DNA from: Larus michahellis
Taxonomy: Eukaryota > Chordata > Aves > Charadriiformes > Laridae
Direction: 5' to 3'
Assembly (NCBI RefSeq): GCF_964199755.1
Contig: NC_133897.1
Location: 113,965,579-114,029,578 of the forward strand
Length of the DNA stretch: 64,000 nucleotides
Shown in pieces: positions 1 to 13,900 of this stretch. The notes beneath the pieces are model-generated. The model was given only the letters and a program-made list of their open reading frames with translations, did no database searches and was not told the DNA's origin. The position numbers and the translations under genes were made by a program. Position 1 is the first letter of the stretch. The number at the start of each line of letters is the position of its first letter.

Positions 1-2299
1 TTCTGTTCCTGGTTAACCTTTACATGCTGCAGGTGCAGCTCAACCCAGTAGACCACTACTGTTTGTTTTAGGATTATTTGGGGGTTTGGGGGGGGGGTGT
101 AACTGTACTCAATCAAGACTTTCAAAGCCATAATACATTTACTTGTTTTGAACCTCTGAATGTTTGGTGACATTCAAAAGCAAGAGACCAAACAAGTCAC
201 AAATCATTGGGAATCAAAGGCTGGCCCTAGTCAGAGGTACCAACAGAGGAACAGTACGTTTTGGGTCTTCCTTCACAGACAGTAGGGAGCTGGCACCAAA
301 AAGCAGCATTAATTTATCAGCCATTCAATGAGGAAAAAGACAGATGGGTCGTGTGCTTGTTACTTACTGAAGACAGATGCTTTTCACAGGTTCTGGTGGT
401 TGAAACTGATATGGATGATGGGATACACTGTTTGTAAGATATAGTTTGATATTACCTCAACACCAGAAATATTTCACAGAATTATGAAACATATTTTGAA
501 AGCTGAGGAGGAAGACCAATAATATGACTGCTGGTTGGCAGTGTTATTAGTTTGGATATTCTGTAAGGGAAATGTCACCTTACACTGAGCAAAACATCAG
601 TCTTAGAATATTATAAATTATCCATTTCTAATGGTACAGTTGGCTGAAGAAGGCTGCAGAAAATATCATATTCTGCACACACACACACACATACCTCTGA
701 TAACTAACCAATACCCCAATATAGCAAACATTCAGTAGGATTAACTTCCTAGATACATCTGTGCCAAATTTAGCAATTAAAGAGTCAGTATTTTTCCACA
801 GTGCTTCATTCCCACTGTATTATTTCCCTCTGCTCCTAGCACCTCTTCAACTATTTCTTTTCTGACCGTGATTAAGGAGGCCGTTCTCAGCAGAAACTAA
901 ATCTCAAATTTTTTTTCATTCCCACTTCAGTTCCTCCTAAGATGCTGTGGGCAGACATGCTGTAGTCTTTATTGTGTCTCTTTTCAGTAATTTCAATTAA
1001 TCTACCTCCAATTGATACTAAACCTTTAGGACCTCTGCTTTTAGTGCCAGTTCCCTTCAAAGCTGTAGCTGGTTTTGATTTAAGTCTGGGTTTTGAGACA
1101 GCTGCTCCCTAGTTGTTTCTTTTTTTCTGCCTCTGAAAAATCCCAAACAATTGCTTCTTACAAATACTCTGACTGTGATGGTTTAGGACTCGCTTTGTCC
1201 TCAGTGCATCTGCTGTTCTGTTAGGGCTCAGGCAAGCTGATTACTGAAGTCTGCTTCCCAGCTTGTGCTTTCACACGGTTTCCTCTCCGACTCTCCCATC
1301 CAAATTTGGGGCATGTCGCTGCATCACCATGTGAAAGTCAAGCTCTCGATTACGCAGCACCTTTGAGGCAAGCCCACAGTTACCTCCTGCAGTTTAGACT
1401 CTTCTGGCAAGGCTCCACAATCAGTTGAGAAATCGATGATTTTTGAGGAACATGCAAACTCTCGCCCACCAGTGTTTAAGTACCAAAAAATAAAGGCCTG
1501 GAAGAAGGAGAAGCCAATGAGCAGGAATGCGTTATACTGACATAAAGAGAAGTGTAAGCGAGTAAGATTGTTGTCCATACATCCGAGGGATGCTTGGAAG
1601 ATGGACCATTGATTGCAGGGGACAGTAGAGGCACAATATAATTACAATCTAAGCACAATATAAGTCACCAAAGAATAGTATTAGTGGTATGTTCAAGGTT
1701 CCACACTCTTTCAGTAAATAAGTCATTGACTTTAATTTGTGAATTTAAACAAATACTGTTAGCAATTCAGAAGTCGAAGAATAAGCTTTGCTTGCTTTCT
1801 TAACTTGTCTCATAGTCTGTTACAGTTTGTTTCTGATCAGTAGCAGAACCGACAGCGTTGTTTCCCTGCACCTGTAACAAATGATTCAACAATGAAGTTT
1901 TTCCCTAAAACAAGGAATTACTGCTCACTAAAAAATATTTTCAGATCAGCAGACGCCTGTAGCATATCCAAGAAGTGTCCTTAGCACTGAATTAGTAGAA
2001 TTCCAAAAAAGGCTCAGAAATTAGAGACCAGTTATATATTTACAACTATCCTGGGCTAAGCGACACAGGACTAGTTTCTTTTTTAATGCTGGGGAAAACT
2101 CCACTTTTGGAAGACTCTAGTGTCTGAATCCGTGAAAATATTTACTTTATAGCCAGCTAGGCCATGTAGGATTCAAGGTCTCAGAGTTTCCAAGCCTTGC
2201 CAGGTGCAGGCACGAGGAGGAGCGAGGCCTGGGCATTTGACCCGGGCTGGACAACAGGATTGTTTCACACCGTGAACGTCACATTCACTATCAATTAGA
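1..2299. other. Intergenic, no gene recognised
   Basis: AT-rich DNA with a (CA)8 repeat and a G10 tract near 88-97. Short open frames at 1324-1658 on the minus strand have no family resemblance. Nothing else was supported. Confidence 0.7.
676..691. repeat. (CA)8 microsatellite
   Basis: Eight uninterrupted CA units in intergenic DNA. Confidence 0.95.
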
Positions 2300-2690
2300 A
2301 AGTTTGCTGAGGAGTTTCTCTCTCTCTTGATGGTGGCGGTCCAGAGAATTCCTTGCCCCTGTGCCGGACCCCTGAGCCCTTCCCTCCTTCCCGAAGCCGT
2401 TGCGCTCGCAGTGTCCGACATTTGCTGCCCACGGCTGGGAGTGCACGGCTTCTGCTGGTGGAATGGGCTGAGCATAATCCTTGTATATCTTATATTAGTA
2501 TCAGGATTAATACTGGTTCTTTAGTACTATTGTAATTATTTAGTCTTATCCTATTAAATCTATTTATATTTCAACCCTTGTGTTTCCTTGCTTTCCTCGA
2601 CTCCCCTTTCCAGGTGGGGAGGGGTCGTCGGGTGACAGAATAATTGTCTAAACGACAATAAATTGTTACGGGTTTTCTCAAACCATAACA
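2300..2690 (+). mobile_element. Second, different LTR (probable ERVL-type, left end unclear)
   Basis: The right part has an LTR-like 3' layout: ATTAAA at 2553-2558, then a TTTCAACCCTTGTG segment, a CCCC/GGGGAGG stretch, and the end GTTTTCTCAAACCATAACA at 2690. This arrangement parallels the LTR at 7338-7917, but the sequence is a different family. I could not find the 5' TG end or a matching target-site duplication, so the left boundary is estimated and the copy may be 5'-truncated. No retroviral genes are attached. Confidence 0.6.
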
Positions 2691-5600
2691 ACACTACTTC
2701 GGGGCTCTTCTCTTTTGAGGCTAGTTTGAAGCAGTTCTTTATGTCATTTAGTACTGGAAATGCCCACATTTTATAAAGAATTAGATACAACCTGATAACT
2801 AATTGATTTACTGCATCTCAGTTTGTAGGGTCGAGCTCAGAACTATACTGAAGTGCCCTGCCAGAGCAGGAAAAACAGGGGAAGAAGAAGAACAGGGAGG
2901 AAGAAGACTTTTCTAGTTATCTTATCTTGGAAGACTGTTTGGAGTCTGTTCTCCAGCCTCTGAAGGCAGAAATATCTTTTTGTTCAACTTTTTGCGTGGC
3001 AATGGAATTAGAGCTCTAATATTCTCTATTTAAAATTGAGGTGACAGGGTGGTGCTAGCACTAACCGGCCTTAAAATGTTAAATGTATTTTAATGCCTTC
3101 CCTGTGCACAATTAGTCCAATATTCATATGAAGACCTTTTTACATTAAAGACAAAATAAAACGAAACCTCAGTTTCTTGGATATCTTGGTCTGAGAGTGA
3201 TGACAAGTTCCCGCTGCTGCATTATGCCGATGCTGCAACTTCCTAAATTAATTTATCCTAATCCTCAGTAAGAACAGGTGCTTGCCCGAGGGATGCCATG
3301 GCAGTGGGTGCTTTGGGAGTGCTAGTGCTGAGGCAGGCGTGAGAACCAGCCCCCTTCACAGCGGGGTGCAGGCGATGCTGCTGCCAGAGGTGCTCGCCCC
3401 AGCCCCAGCCCCTCTGCCCTGAGCTGGGAGGAGACAGGTCCCAGGTTCAGTTTTCCACCCTTTCTCCCACCCACGCTGCCATGGGCTTGGCTCTCTGTCC
3501 CAAGGTTTTGTCTCACCCCTCCCCAAGGAGGGACCGAAGAGCCAAGTGGCTTGTTCACAACCACCGTTTTGGGCAGTAGGGATGATCCGGGAGCGCGGGC
3601 TGGGCTGTGAGCTGGAGCCCTGGCTCTGCTGCTCCTGTCCATGGAGAAATGGATCTAACTCCATTGACTATGGTGGCACAGCTTGTGACTGCTTGGACAA
3701 GACTGGATTAATCCCAGAGAAAAAAACAGAGGAGGAAGATCTCCCCTACCAAGAGGGGATATGGGCACGGAGGTGAAATCACAAGCCAGCTACTGCTCCG
3801 GGAAAGCGCAGAAGATGACTCAGCATTGGGTGTAGCGTAGACATTAATTAAAAATAATAAAATGAAACTGTTGATACTTTCATAGAACAGCTAACGTTCT
3901 TCTACCAAGAGGTTATGAAATGCACAACAAATAGCAGCTGCCACTTATTTCAAATTTTCTGAAGGTTTTCGATAAAATCTGTCTTTGGAGGTTGTTGACA
4001 ATTCATCTTGCAATGAGCTGAAAACTTAATGCAAAGTGGGAAGTACGTAGAGATAACTGGCAAAAATGGAAAGATGTTAATTGTTGATTTTGTCAAGGAA
4101 TATCACAATACAATTGTCATTTTCAATCTATTTATTTGCAATTTAGAAGAGGAAGTGAATGTCTTCATTCACAAAATTTGCTGATAGCAAAATTTCATTC
4201 TGATGGCTCAAGAATGCGACAGACTCTAGGAAAACCTTAGTGAAATTAGGTAATAGACAATTTTGTAGTAAACTAAATTTAGACCCACTCAAGACTGGGG
4301 ACTAGAGATGAGTGAATAATTATTTCTAAAACGTATTCATCATATTTAGCTTTTGTGCACTTGCAAAATGCTAAAGATCCATTTATGGTTTTCCAAACTT
4401 CATTATTTGTTTCAGTTATTTCCAAAGTAATTGTTATGAATAATTCTCAATTCATAAATTGTTCATGGTGAGTTCTGGACATTTAATTAGGGAGGACTTC
4501 AAAACACATGCCCTGACTCCCAGTTCCAGGTTAGTGGTATCTGAAAACAGCAATCCAAACTAATTTCTGTCCTTTTAACCCCAGAGCATCCTCCATTTAT
4601 GCATTAATTAAATATGATAATGAGAGATTTCTAAAAGTTTAGAATTAGCTAAATTAAGGGAAGTGAAAGAGTAATGTATGATAGAGTAGAAATTGTAATG
4701 GTAAGACACAGAACATGGATCACCCTTTCTTATCCTGTTTTGTATGAAAGAGAACTCTACAGGATTTTAAAAATATAAGCTAAAACATATACTCTGCATC
4801 AGAGCTTAGCAGCAATAAGAAAAACTAAGCCAAAAACTATAAAACGACGTTTAGAAAAATTACAATATATTGGAATAAGGAATAAATACAGAATAGAGGA
4901 GAACTGATCCTAGTAAAAGTGTTTTTTTTGAAGGAAAACCGTAGAAAGCTCATAGAAAAGCTCAGAGAGTTTGTAGGACCCAAAATGATTGTCCCACTAT
5001 CACAGGAACCTCTTTAGTGTTGTCGTTTCATTAGGATGGTCAAGAAAGATTTCAATAGTTAAGAACATAACTTTAGTTTGCTTTGAAAAGGAACTACTCT
5101 GTGGGTCAAAAGCAAGAAACTATGTTGGTCCGCAGCACCTAAAACCCCAGGAAACGGGCATCGTAACTGTGTGTGCTAGGAACAGCTCAGAGACGAGAAC
5201 TTGACTGACCTTTCATCATTTTATAAAGACCTGTACTGAGCCTGTTTTGGCACACGTTACAGATAAACAGCATTGGATTGTAAGCCATATTAGCCAGCTA
5301 GATTTCTGTAAACATACCATCACACAGCAAAGTGGAGAATTTGGGGGAAAAGGGGAAAGAACCTGGACAGGGAGAAAAAGAGAAGCAAGCTTACAGATCA
5401 AATTACCTTCCGACAATTAATAAAATACCTCTAGGTCTAGGACATGCTTCCCGTTACAGTATATTTGGAAAACTACCCCAGCGAAGCCTGAAAATGCCTT
5501 GCACCTCCCTCTCTTCCCATCCCTCACGTGCCCTTTCCAAGTGGAATCGGGCAATGGAGGGCAGGGAGGAGGAAGAGGCTGGTGGAGGCCCTGTGAGGCA

Positions 5601-7332
5601 CCATGGCCATGCACAATGGCTGATGACAGTGCCTCCCCTCAAAAAATCCACCCCACACTTCACGGGCCGTTGTCGCACGAGGGTGTCCCTCTGCTGTCTG
5701 TGTTCACTGGTGCAGGAGCCGCTCACCCCCCGCCGAGGGTAAGCAGCTTTGCCCCAAGGAGTGCTGGCCTAACGCGGCGGCTCATGAGGGGCATGGCAGT
5801 GCAGTTTAATTTTAACGACAGTGAGTTTATGTCTGTGCCACCTCTCATGTTTAATCCGCTGTCATGGATGCATTAATTTTTTATTGTTTGCATCATAAAC
5901 AGAGCCTTTCCTGCAAAAGGAACACTAAGGGTCCATTATTTTTATCGTTTCCTCCTCCCGCCCCCATTCTGCTTTGCTGTTAGTCACCTTTTCTACATGA
6001 ATCAATGCTGTTTTTCCCAAAAAACAGGCATGTGGCATTTATTCAGGCAAAGTGTTCATATTAAAACTGGGGCACTCCCCCTCAACACTAAACAGTGAAC
6101 TATAATGTAAAGCATTACGGTAGGACAGCCACCACTTGAATGAAGAAGAATACACACTTGGCTCATCCTTCTTGCTGTCCGTCAACAGTAATGGATCCGG
6201 ATCCAGCAGTGCCTCTGCATGCCACACAACAGCTTGCGTCCTCCTGCCTTTTGGACTTGTGTACTAAGAACCTGCATTGCCACACTCCAGACACGTGCAG
6301 TGATTTTTACAACACTTCCATTCTCTGCTGAAGCACAAGAAAGACCTTTACCATCTATTAAATCAGCATTTGTCACTAATTATTCTTAAGCTTATCATCA
6401 TTTGTAACTTCAAAGCTCTCTTTAGTTGCTTTAATTTTGGATTCTGCAGACCATCCTTTTTCCATTCGAAAAAAGAGTTCACCATCTCAGAAGGAAAAGC
6501 CATGTACTATTTTAACATCTCCCGAAGAGATGAAAAAAGGTATGAATGGATCCTGTAGTCTAGGCAAACGCCTATTGCGCTGATATGACTGCATGGAAGA
6601 AACCCGGAATATAAAAAGGCAGGTTCACTTTTGGCATTAAGTTTCTCTTCCTGTACTACTCTTTCCCTGAAGCGTGCCTGTGTCTTTGTTGACCTCCCTC
6701 TCCTGCTTTCTCTTGTCGTCTAACTCCTGCTCATGCAGAGTATCAAAATCACCTTTGCCCTTTGGGACACATGACTCCTCTCTTCAAATCTTTTTTGCCT
6801 GCAGTCTAATTTTTAAGGTCTTATCCTCCCATCTTCGTGGGTTTACCCACGCTTCCTGCTTCTTTCCAAGCATAAAATATGAGTAGGAGGAAGAAAGATG
6901 CCGTAGGCCTGCAGAGCTTGAAGCCGTTATGTTTAAGTCTGGCAGTGGGTCAATGCAGAGATGCAGCTGCGAAGCTGCATTTTGGTATACTTTTATGCCT
7001 GATCTGTAGTAGAGGTGAGCTGTGTAAACTACCTGTTGAAACCTTTTTGTGACAGAAGATCACAGGGCCATGAAATACACCATCAAAAAGAGAACAGGAA
7101 AGGACGGGGGAAAAGATAACTATTACCCCAGTGTGGGATAAACAAGGTGACCAGGAAAACCTGGTCACAGGTGCTTGGCAGTGCTCTCCTACCTTACCTC
7201 CTTGAGAGCAAGTAACATCCATCCACCACGGGGACAGCGGTCACAGCCCCCCAGATAAAGTTGCATTTCATGGTGAATTCAAAATATGGCTTAAATATGG
7301 CTTTTGTGTTAAAAATGCCACATTTATGGTGC
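2691..7332. other. Intergenic, no gene recognised
   Basis: Contains a possible ancient LINE remnant at 3960-4330. GC-richer patches near 3290-3780 and 5500-5790 produce overlapping short open frames on both strands, which suggests composition rather than coding. No RNA gene was recognised. Confidence 0.65.
3960..4330 (+). mobile_element. Possible very old LINE (CR1-like) remnant
   Basis: Translated by eye, about 4116-4185 resembles the RT block FNxFIxDLEExV followed by a SKFADD-like stretch: it reads IFNLFICNLEEEVNVFIHKI, then a stop. Nearby words such as AATTTAGACCCACTCAAGAC fit a decayed LINE. The match is weak and could be chance. Confidence 0.35.
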
Positions 7333-7337
7333 TTGCC

Positions 7338-7917
7338 TGTCCTGGTTTCGTCTGGGATAGTTAACTTTCTTACTAGCAGCAGTATAGTGCTATGTTTTGG
7401 ATGTAGGAAGAGAATAATGTTGATAATACACTCCTGTTTTTTGTTGTTGATAAGCAGTCAAGGCCTTTTCTGCTCCTCACACTGCCCCACCAGCGAGTAG
7501 GCTGGGAGCGCACAAAAAGCTGGGAGGAGACACAGCTGGGACAGCTGACCCCAACTGACCAAAGGGATATTCCATACCATATGATGTCATGCTCAGTATA
7601 TAAATCTGGGGGAAGACGAAGGAAGAGGGGGACACTCAGAGTTATGTAATTTTGTCTTCCCAAGTCACCGTTATGTGTGATGGAGCCCTGCTTTCCTGGA
7701 GATGGCTGAACACCTGCCTGCCCGTGGGAAGCTGCGAATGAATTCCTCGTTTTGCTTTGCTTACATGTGTGCCTTTTGCTTTGCTTATTAAACTGTCTTT
7801 ATCTCAACCCATAATTTTTCCTTATTTTTCTGATTATTCTCCCCATCCCACTGATGAAGAGGAGAAGTGAGCAACAGCTGTGTGGTCCTAGTTGCCAGAT
7901 GGGGTTAAACCATGACA
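7338..7917 (+). mobile_element. Solo LTR of an avian endogenous retrovirus (ERVL-like)
   Basis: A 580-base element begins TGTCCTGGTTTCG and ends GGGTTAAACCATGACA, the termini of a common bird LTR family that I recall as ERVL-type. It has a TATA box (TATATAAA, 7597-7604), a poly(A) signal ATTAAA (7787-7792) followed by the CTGTCTTTATCTCAACCC segment, so it reads in the plus direction. It is flanked by the 5-bp direct repeat TTGCC at 7333-7337 and 7918-7922. There is no internal retroviral coding sequence on either side, so it is a solo LTR left by recombination. Short open frames inside it are not genes. Confidence 0.88.
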
Positions 7918-7922
7918 TTGCC

Positions 7923-10900
7923 CTTCAAGAATTTTCAAGAATACGTACCGATTAGCTTGATGCAAAATTAGTTAAAGACTAGGAATGATGGCATATGTTT
8001 CCATTCTTGTATCACGCATGGGATCCACTGGGAGAAACTAGGTTACAGGTCTGCTAAGTTATTAAATGCTGTTCTGGCTAATCACTCTGCTTGTGCAAAC
8101 TATGGGCAGGCTCAGTGGTCACCGTGTGATCAGAGATAAAGCAGCTACTCGCTTCTCTACTTCCGAGCTACAACCGCGAAGGCTCAGTCTCAGGCTCTGC
8201 TACTTTCACTTCATATAATGTTGGTGTCGCTGTAACAGCCCTGCAACTTCAGAGATCAGCTCTAAAACTAGGGGCCAGCTTCGCAGGCTGTGTCTCAATT
8301 GCTTGGTAATGTTCTTCTGAACATGGAAAAAAAGTCATAGGAAAAGATAAGTTGTTGGGAAAACTTCATAGGGAAACACAAGCTGTAAACTCAGCATTAC
8401 TAGATGGTGTGCTTTATTTTGTAATCTTTGGTACCTTGGGGAATTTGCCCATAAATCTGTGTTGCTACTGCATGTTTTATCTAATAAGTGGTATTACATA
8501 ATGGTATACTTTTTATTGATTTTTTTTTTTGGGGGGGGTGTCTCAGTTAGTGTGCATATTTGAAATTGTACACTGTATTAAATGAAGAATATTATCCAAG
8601 CAAAACTATCAAGCATAAGGTTAAGAACTGAAATCTGTACTGTTAACTCAAGGCTACCACACACTACAGAGCAAAGCCTTTTAAAGAATACTATACAATA
8701 CATTACAGATCTACGCTTTTCAAAGCAGGATATGCAGGATTAAAGCTACATTTAAATCCAAACATGATAAAAGGGAAAAACCAAATAGGCAAAACACGAC
8801 TACTTTATAGCGATGTTATGTAAGAACTTACACGGGAAAATAATTTCATCCCCTGGTCCAAAACAGATTTTTTAAAACATCAATTCTTTTTGTTGTTGTT
8901 GTCCTTATCTAATCTGATACCATAAATACTAAAATACTTTAATCCAAACTGTATGGCTATTGCCATCCCAGTGCAGAGCTCATTGTGTTCGTGAGCCTCA
9001 GTCCTGCATTTTCCGTTCCGGCACACTCCCATTTCTCTTCAGGACCAGCCCAGCTCTGACATTTCGGGAGTCTGTGACCACTGAAATACTTAGCTTCGTG
9101 ACGCTTTTCAAATCACCACAGAATTATCTGTACTCTATTCTATTTTCAAATTTGTGACGGATATTCTCAGTACTGACTCAGTCTTGAAGTAACTTGCATT
9201 TTCAGGCAAAAATGCTAAGATTACGCTGTCCTTTGGGACTATGTATACTGCCTACATAATGTATCTCTGTTTTGTAAGCAGCTTAGGATAGGGACCATGT
9301 ATTATATAAAGCGGGGTGTATAAACCAATGCCCTTATTTAGTAATAATCCGTGTTCTCACTCCTTCTGACTGCAGTGCCCGGTGGCAGGCTGGGATTTAT
9401 TCGGCAGAAGACAAGCGGTAGCACAATAACATCTACTAAAATACACTTGTTATTCCTGCCTTTCTCATTTGAAGTTGAATACAGCCGGCAGCCGGTGGCG
9501 TAACCTCCCTGGTAATCAATAAACACAAGAGGCTCCCAGATCCCCTCCGTGTTGTTCCATCTTCCACCTCCTCAAGAGGAAGAAACGCTGTGACAGAGAC
9601 GGCAGCATTATCGGCAGGAGGGTACCACTGCTCCCTCCCTCCCCCGGGCTCCCAGAGAAATATGCCGCCTCTGAAACTCACGTGCCAGGATATTATTCAA
9701 AGACTTATGGTTCCTGATTCTCGCTACGGTTCGCTCTTGCTGCTTTGTTTACTTGGCAGGGTGAGGGAGGGAGGAGGGAACTGGATTAGCCTCCAAACCC
9801 CGCAACAAAAGGCAGAAAAGCTCTGCCTTGCGTGTTTAATAATCTGCATTTCTAGCGAACTACTGAATATGCTGGAATTACCTCCAGAAAATCGGGCGTA
9901 TTTTAAAATAGTTATTCACAGCACTTAAGCAACACTTCACATCCAAACAGCTTTGAAACCAACAGGAGTTTTGTTCTGATCTGGTAACCGCTGTCACATA
10001 CCATGAGAAAGGACCAAAACAAAACGACGACACCAGGCTACTGGATGAGCAGAATTTAGTTATTATTTCAAGTCCTTGAAGTTCTGTTTTTATCTACTTT
10101 ACCTTTAGATGCATAAATATTACACAGAGAAAAATAATCAGAACCACTGGGATGGGAGTATTGGAAAAAAGAGGGGGAAGAAGTTCAGGTTTTTGGCGAA
10201 GTGAAGTTATCTTCTCATTTGTAAAGACCTTTACAGCTGAGAGAGGACTAAAATATTTCTCTGAACAGAACATGGGGAGAGGACTGGGGTATTGTTTTTT
10301 TGTTGATTATTTGGTTGTTTTGGTTTTTTTTTTCCCCCAGAGGAAGAAAACTACCTGGTCTTTGCTCGTGGTATTAGACACGTATCATGCAATGGCTCAA
10401 AACGCTGATTTGCTTAATTGCATTAGTCCACTCCCCTCCTGTTATGGGAATTCAAGCTTCAATGGCAAATTCAACCTCCTAATGAGATTATGGTGACGTT
10501 CCCAATATGAGGCTGTAGGGTGGCAGTACGATGGGCACAGGAGCCACGCGTTTCCTTGGTGACTGGCTGAGTGGTTAACCCTGGTAAGAAAGGGTGGAGG
10601 GAAAAATCAGTTTGAGTGACAGCACTTCATCCTTTAAACTTCAGTTCGTGGCTGAGCAAAGCAGAAATAATGCCAGGCAATGACCATGGGGAAATTACCC
10701 TTGTTTTAATCTCTGTTTCTTCCAGCTGATGTCAGTAGAAGGGGACAAGACAAAGGACCTCAAGCTGTGGTAAAGATCATTAAAACAGAAAAATATAAAG
10801 CCATGGACATCACTGTGCCATCTATTAAATATTGATTTCTGTCGAATGCAGACATTCTTCTTTGTTATGCTGTTTGATACTATTATTATTATACTATCTT

Positions 10901-13900
10901 TAATCCATTTTGTATAGTTTTATTCCTTTTTTAACCTCCTTTGTAACGAAGGTGCCTTTTAGTCAGCTCCACCAGCTAATCAGATTGCTTTCTCTTCATT
11001 ACTCACATTGAGCTTTTAGAGCCTGAAGCCCCAGCTAACTGGAATATACGGTCACGATCTAAGTTCTTGTGGAAGAGCTGAAGCTGTGCCAGAAACACAG
11101 CACATCATAGCTCTGTTTTTATTGCTGTCATATCGAGAGCAGGTGAGATGCTTTTGAATCAGGGAGTATTTAATCACAAACATGCCCGATTACTGTACAG
11201 GAGTAAAACACGTGTCTATCATTCACAGCCTCCAGTGGAAACAACTAATAGTCTTTTTTTGCCGTTTATCCAATAAATTGTGTTAAGACAAATGTAAGGC
11301 AATATTAAAGAGATGATGTCTGTGAATGGAGAAAGACAAGAATTTTTCTGAGGGATATTATTTTTTTCCCAAGGCAAAGATATTTCTGAGTCAGAGGACA
11401 ACATTGCCCACACGCAATTAAGCAGCCTATAACCCACACACACGGATCCCCTGAGCCCGGGTTAGTTCACTGCGGTGCAAATCTAGAGGATTTCCATCAC
11501 AGGCAGTAAAGTTAAGCTGTTGTGAAAAACACTCATAAAGGCAAAATTGTTCCCACTTTCACAAGACTGGGTACATGAGGAAAGACGAGAGGTGCAGGCC
11601 CGTGGGTACACCTGAACGAAGGGCTCCAAAGGCTACGTGAATCCAAAAAGTGACAGAAAACTTACTCTTACCACCGAGCACCACCAGCGGGTGATGTACC
11701 TCTCTGGCATGCGGCTGCTGGCCGGGAGGGCGACGGCAGGGAACGGCGTCCTGGTGCAAGGGCGAGAAGAAAGGGAGAGACCATCACTATGTGAAACCAA
11801 CAGCAGCAACTTCTAATTCCTCTACGCTCTAATTTAGTACAACTGAGAGCGTCATCAATTGCTGCAGTCTTCACTATTTTTAAACCTTAGGGAGCAAATG
11901 GAAATCACATTTTAAAGTCAGAAACTTAATTAGGGACTTTGAGAGCTTGTCATCTGCTAAAGGAGAAGCTACAAGGCCAGTTCTACATTCCTTACCTCTT
12001 CTCTCCTCTGGGAAGGTTTCTGATGTCTGCTGCCAATCCACCCGGTGTTTCCTTTATTGTGGCTTCAGCTGCGATGGCTCCCAGCAGATCATTTTGATGT
12101 AGTTGGTCATCAGGGTTAAAATAGAAGAATCAACGGATTTTTCAGTTTGCTTTTGTTTTTGTTTTCCTCAGTACTTTTAGAAATGTCTGTAATTCTTATA
12201 ATCACGTCCTGACCTCGGTTCTCAAGATCTTCTCTTTTTGAAGATACCTACATTGTAATCAAAGTTGCCATTACGGCACGGCTAGGTATACCTGCAGCGG
12301 CTTTCATCTAGCTATATTCAGATTAAAGGTTTCTGCAACATTTGGGATGCTGAAGCCAATGGCAGGGACAACCCCTTACAGCCCCACAGGGAACGCTGGA
12401 CATCTGTTTGTGAGGACCATGGGCTTGATGGCCCTTCCCATGACAGCTCCTGCCTACCTGGCTCTGTGGGAGTCACACCTTTGCCTCCTAGAAATACCTT
12501 GTTACCCCCATCACAATCAGATTGTCTGTAGTTAGGTCTTCAAAACATGACCTTCTTCAGTCCTTCAGCCCAAATATTTATTAAGGGCACGGCCAGTTCT
12601 GCTCACTAAGCTCTCACAGTTCATGTGGGGGGAGAGTATTGCTCCAAATGCAGCAGCTACTGTTGGGGCTGCAACACACACGTGCGGCTCCTCCTCTTCA
12701 GCTCTGGAATTTTTTTCTGAACGTTTTTCCTTCTCGGCTTTCTCCAAGCTTCTTTGTTGTTTCTTGTTGGTCTAGAGCCCAAGAGAAGATGTTCTGGTGT
12801 ACTTCTGAAAGTTCAGTAGAATCAGTAAGTTAGCGGTTTAAAAAGCTGAGAGGCTGGGAAGAAGGCGACATATTCACAGCACCTTTTTAAGGTATTTGAT
12901 ACATAATCTAATACAATCAAATATTTTGATACAAAAAATTAGGAGCCTAATCTTTCTTGACTTTCCTAACAGTGAAAGAGATGACTCCTCCTCTGACTCC
13001 ACTTGGTGGAGGAACCTAATTTAAGCATCCAGATTTAGATGAGTTAAGTATATGATGTGATGACTCCTTCCCACTCCTGTTCATTTTTCCACTGCTCACA
13101 TGGGTAGGAAATTCAGATGTATGTTACTATTTTTTTAGACACGTGATGTGACCCCTTATTGCTAATGAGAAGAGATTAACCTTTTGAAATGTGAGGATGA
13201 AATTACACTCTCTTCAGGACTAGAGCCATGAGCTAATATAATCACACAGAGCCTAGGAAAGAGCTGTGGAGACACCAGAACCCCAGATCTGAAATTTCTG
13301 TCTATAATGAGAAAACCAGAATCCTTATTAAAGGGTTATTTAAACAGGCTCAAGATCACAATCCCAACCCATTCTGCTTTGGCCAGGAATAGAAAATAGT
13401 TAGGGAGTAAGGATGTGAACACAGATCTCCACCCACAGTTTTAGAAGGAGAAAAAGTCATCTTCCAGCTGGGTTTTGCCATTGAGTAATCCCGCAACATC
13501 AAGAATTTTGATTTTCATGAAGAGGCCAAAGAACTAAAAGGAGCTCTTAAAATGCACCCCCAACACGGTTTGGAACTGAATTTTGGGTGTGTAACATACA
13601 CTCATGACAGTCTTTGGCTGTACTATGTTTTGAACACAGCTGCAAGCACTCATGTAGTCACTCCCTTAGAAACATCCATCTTGGTTATGGAAATATTAGT
13701 ACTATTAGAAAATAACTACTGGTCATTAGGAGAGTGCACCCTCATCTGACCATATGCTCAGAGAAGAAATGTGGAATATAGGCAATAATATTCGGAAATT
13801 TTAAAAAAAGGGTGTCAGGGCAAAGAAAGGCCAAGATAGAGCTTTGCTGTGTTGCATTACCATAAATTATAAAGAATAGAATAAAACGCACTCATGATTC

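Noticed and set aside
11640-11760. Minus-strand text HPLVVLGGKSK, slightly like the first strand of a Ras-type GTPase
   Set aside because: The GxxxxGKS/T spacing is wrong, the surrounding residues do not fit, and no neighbouring exon follows.
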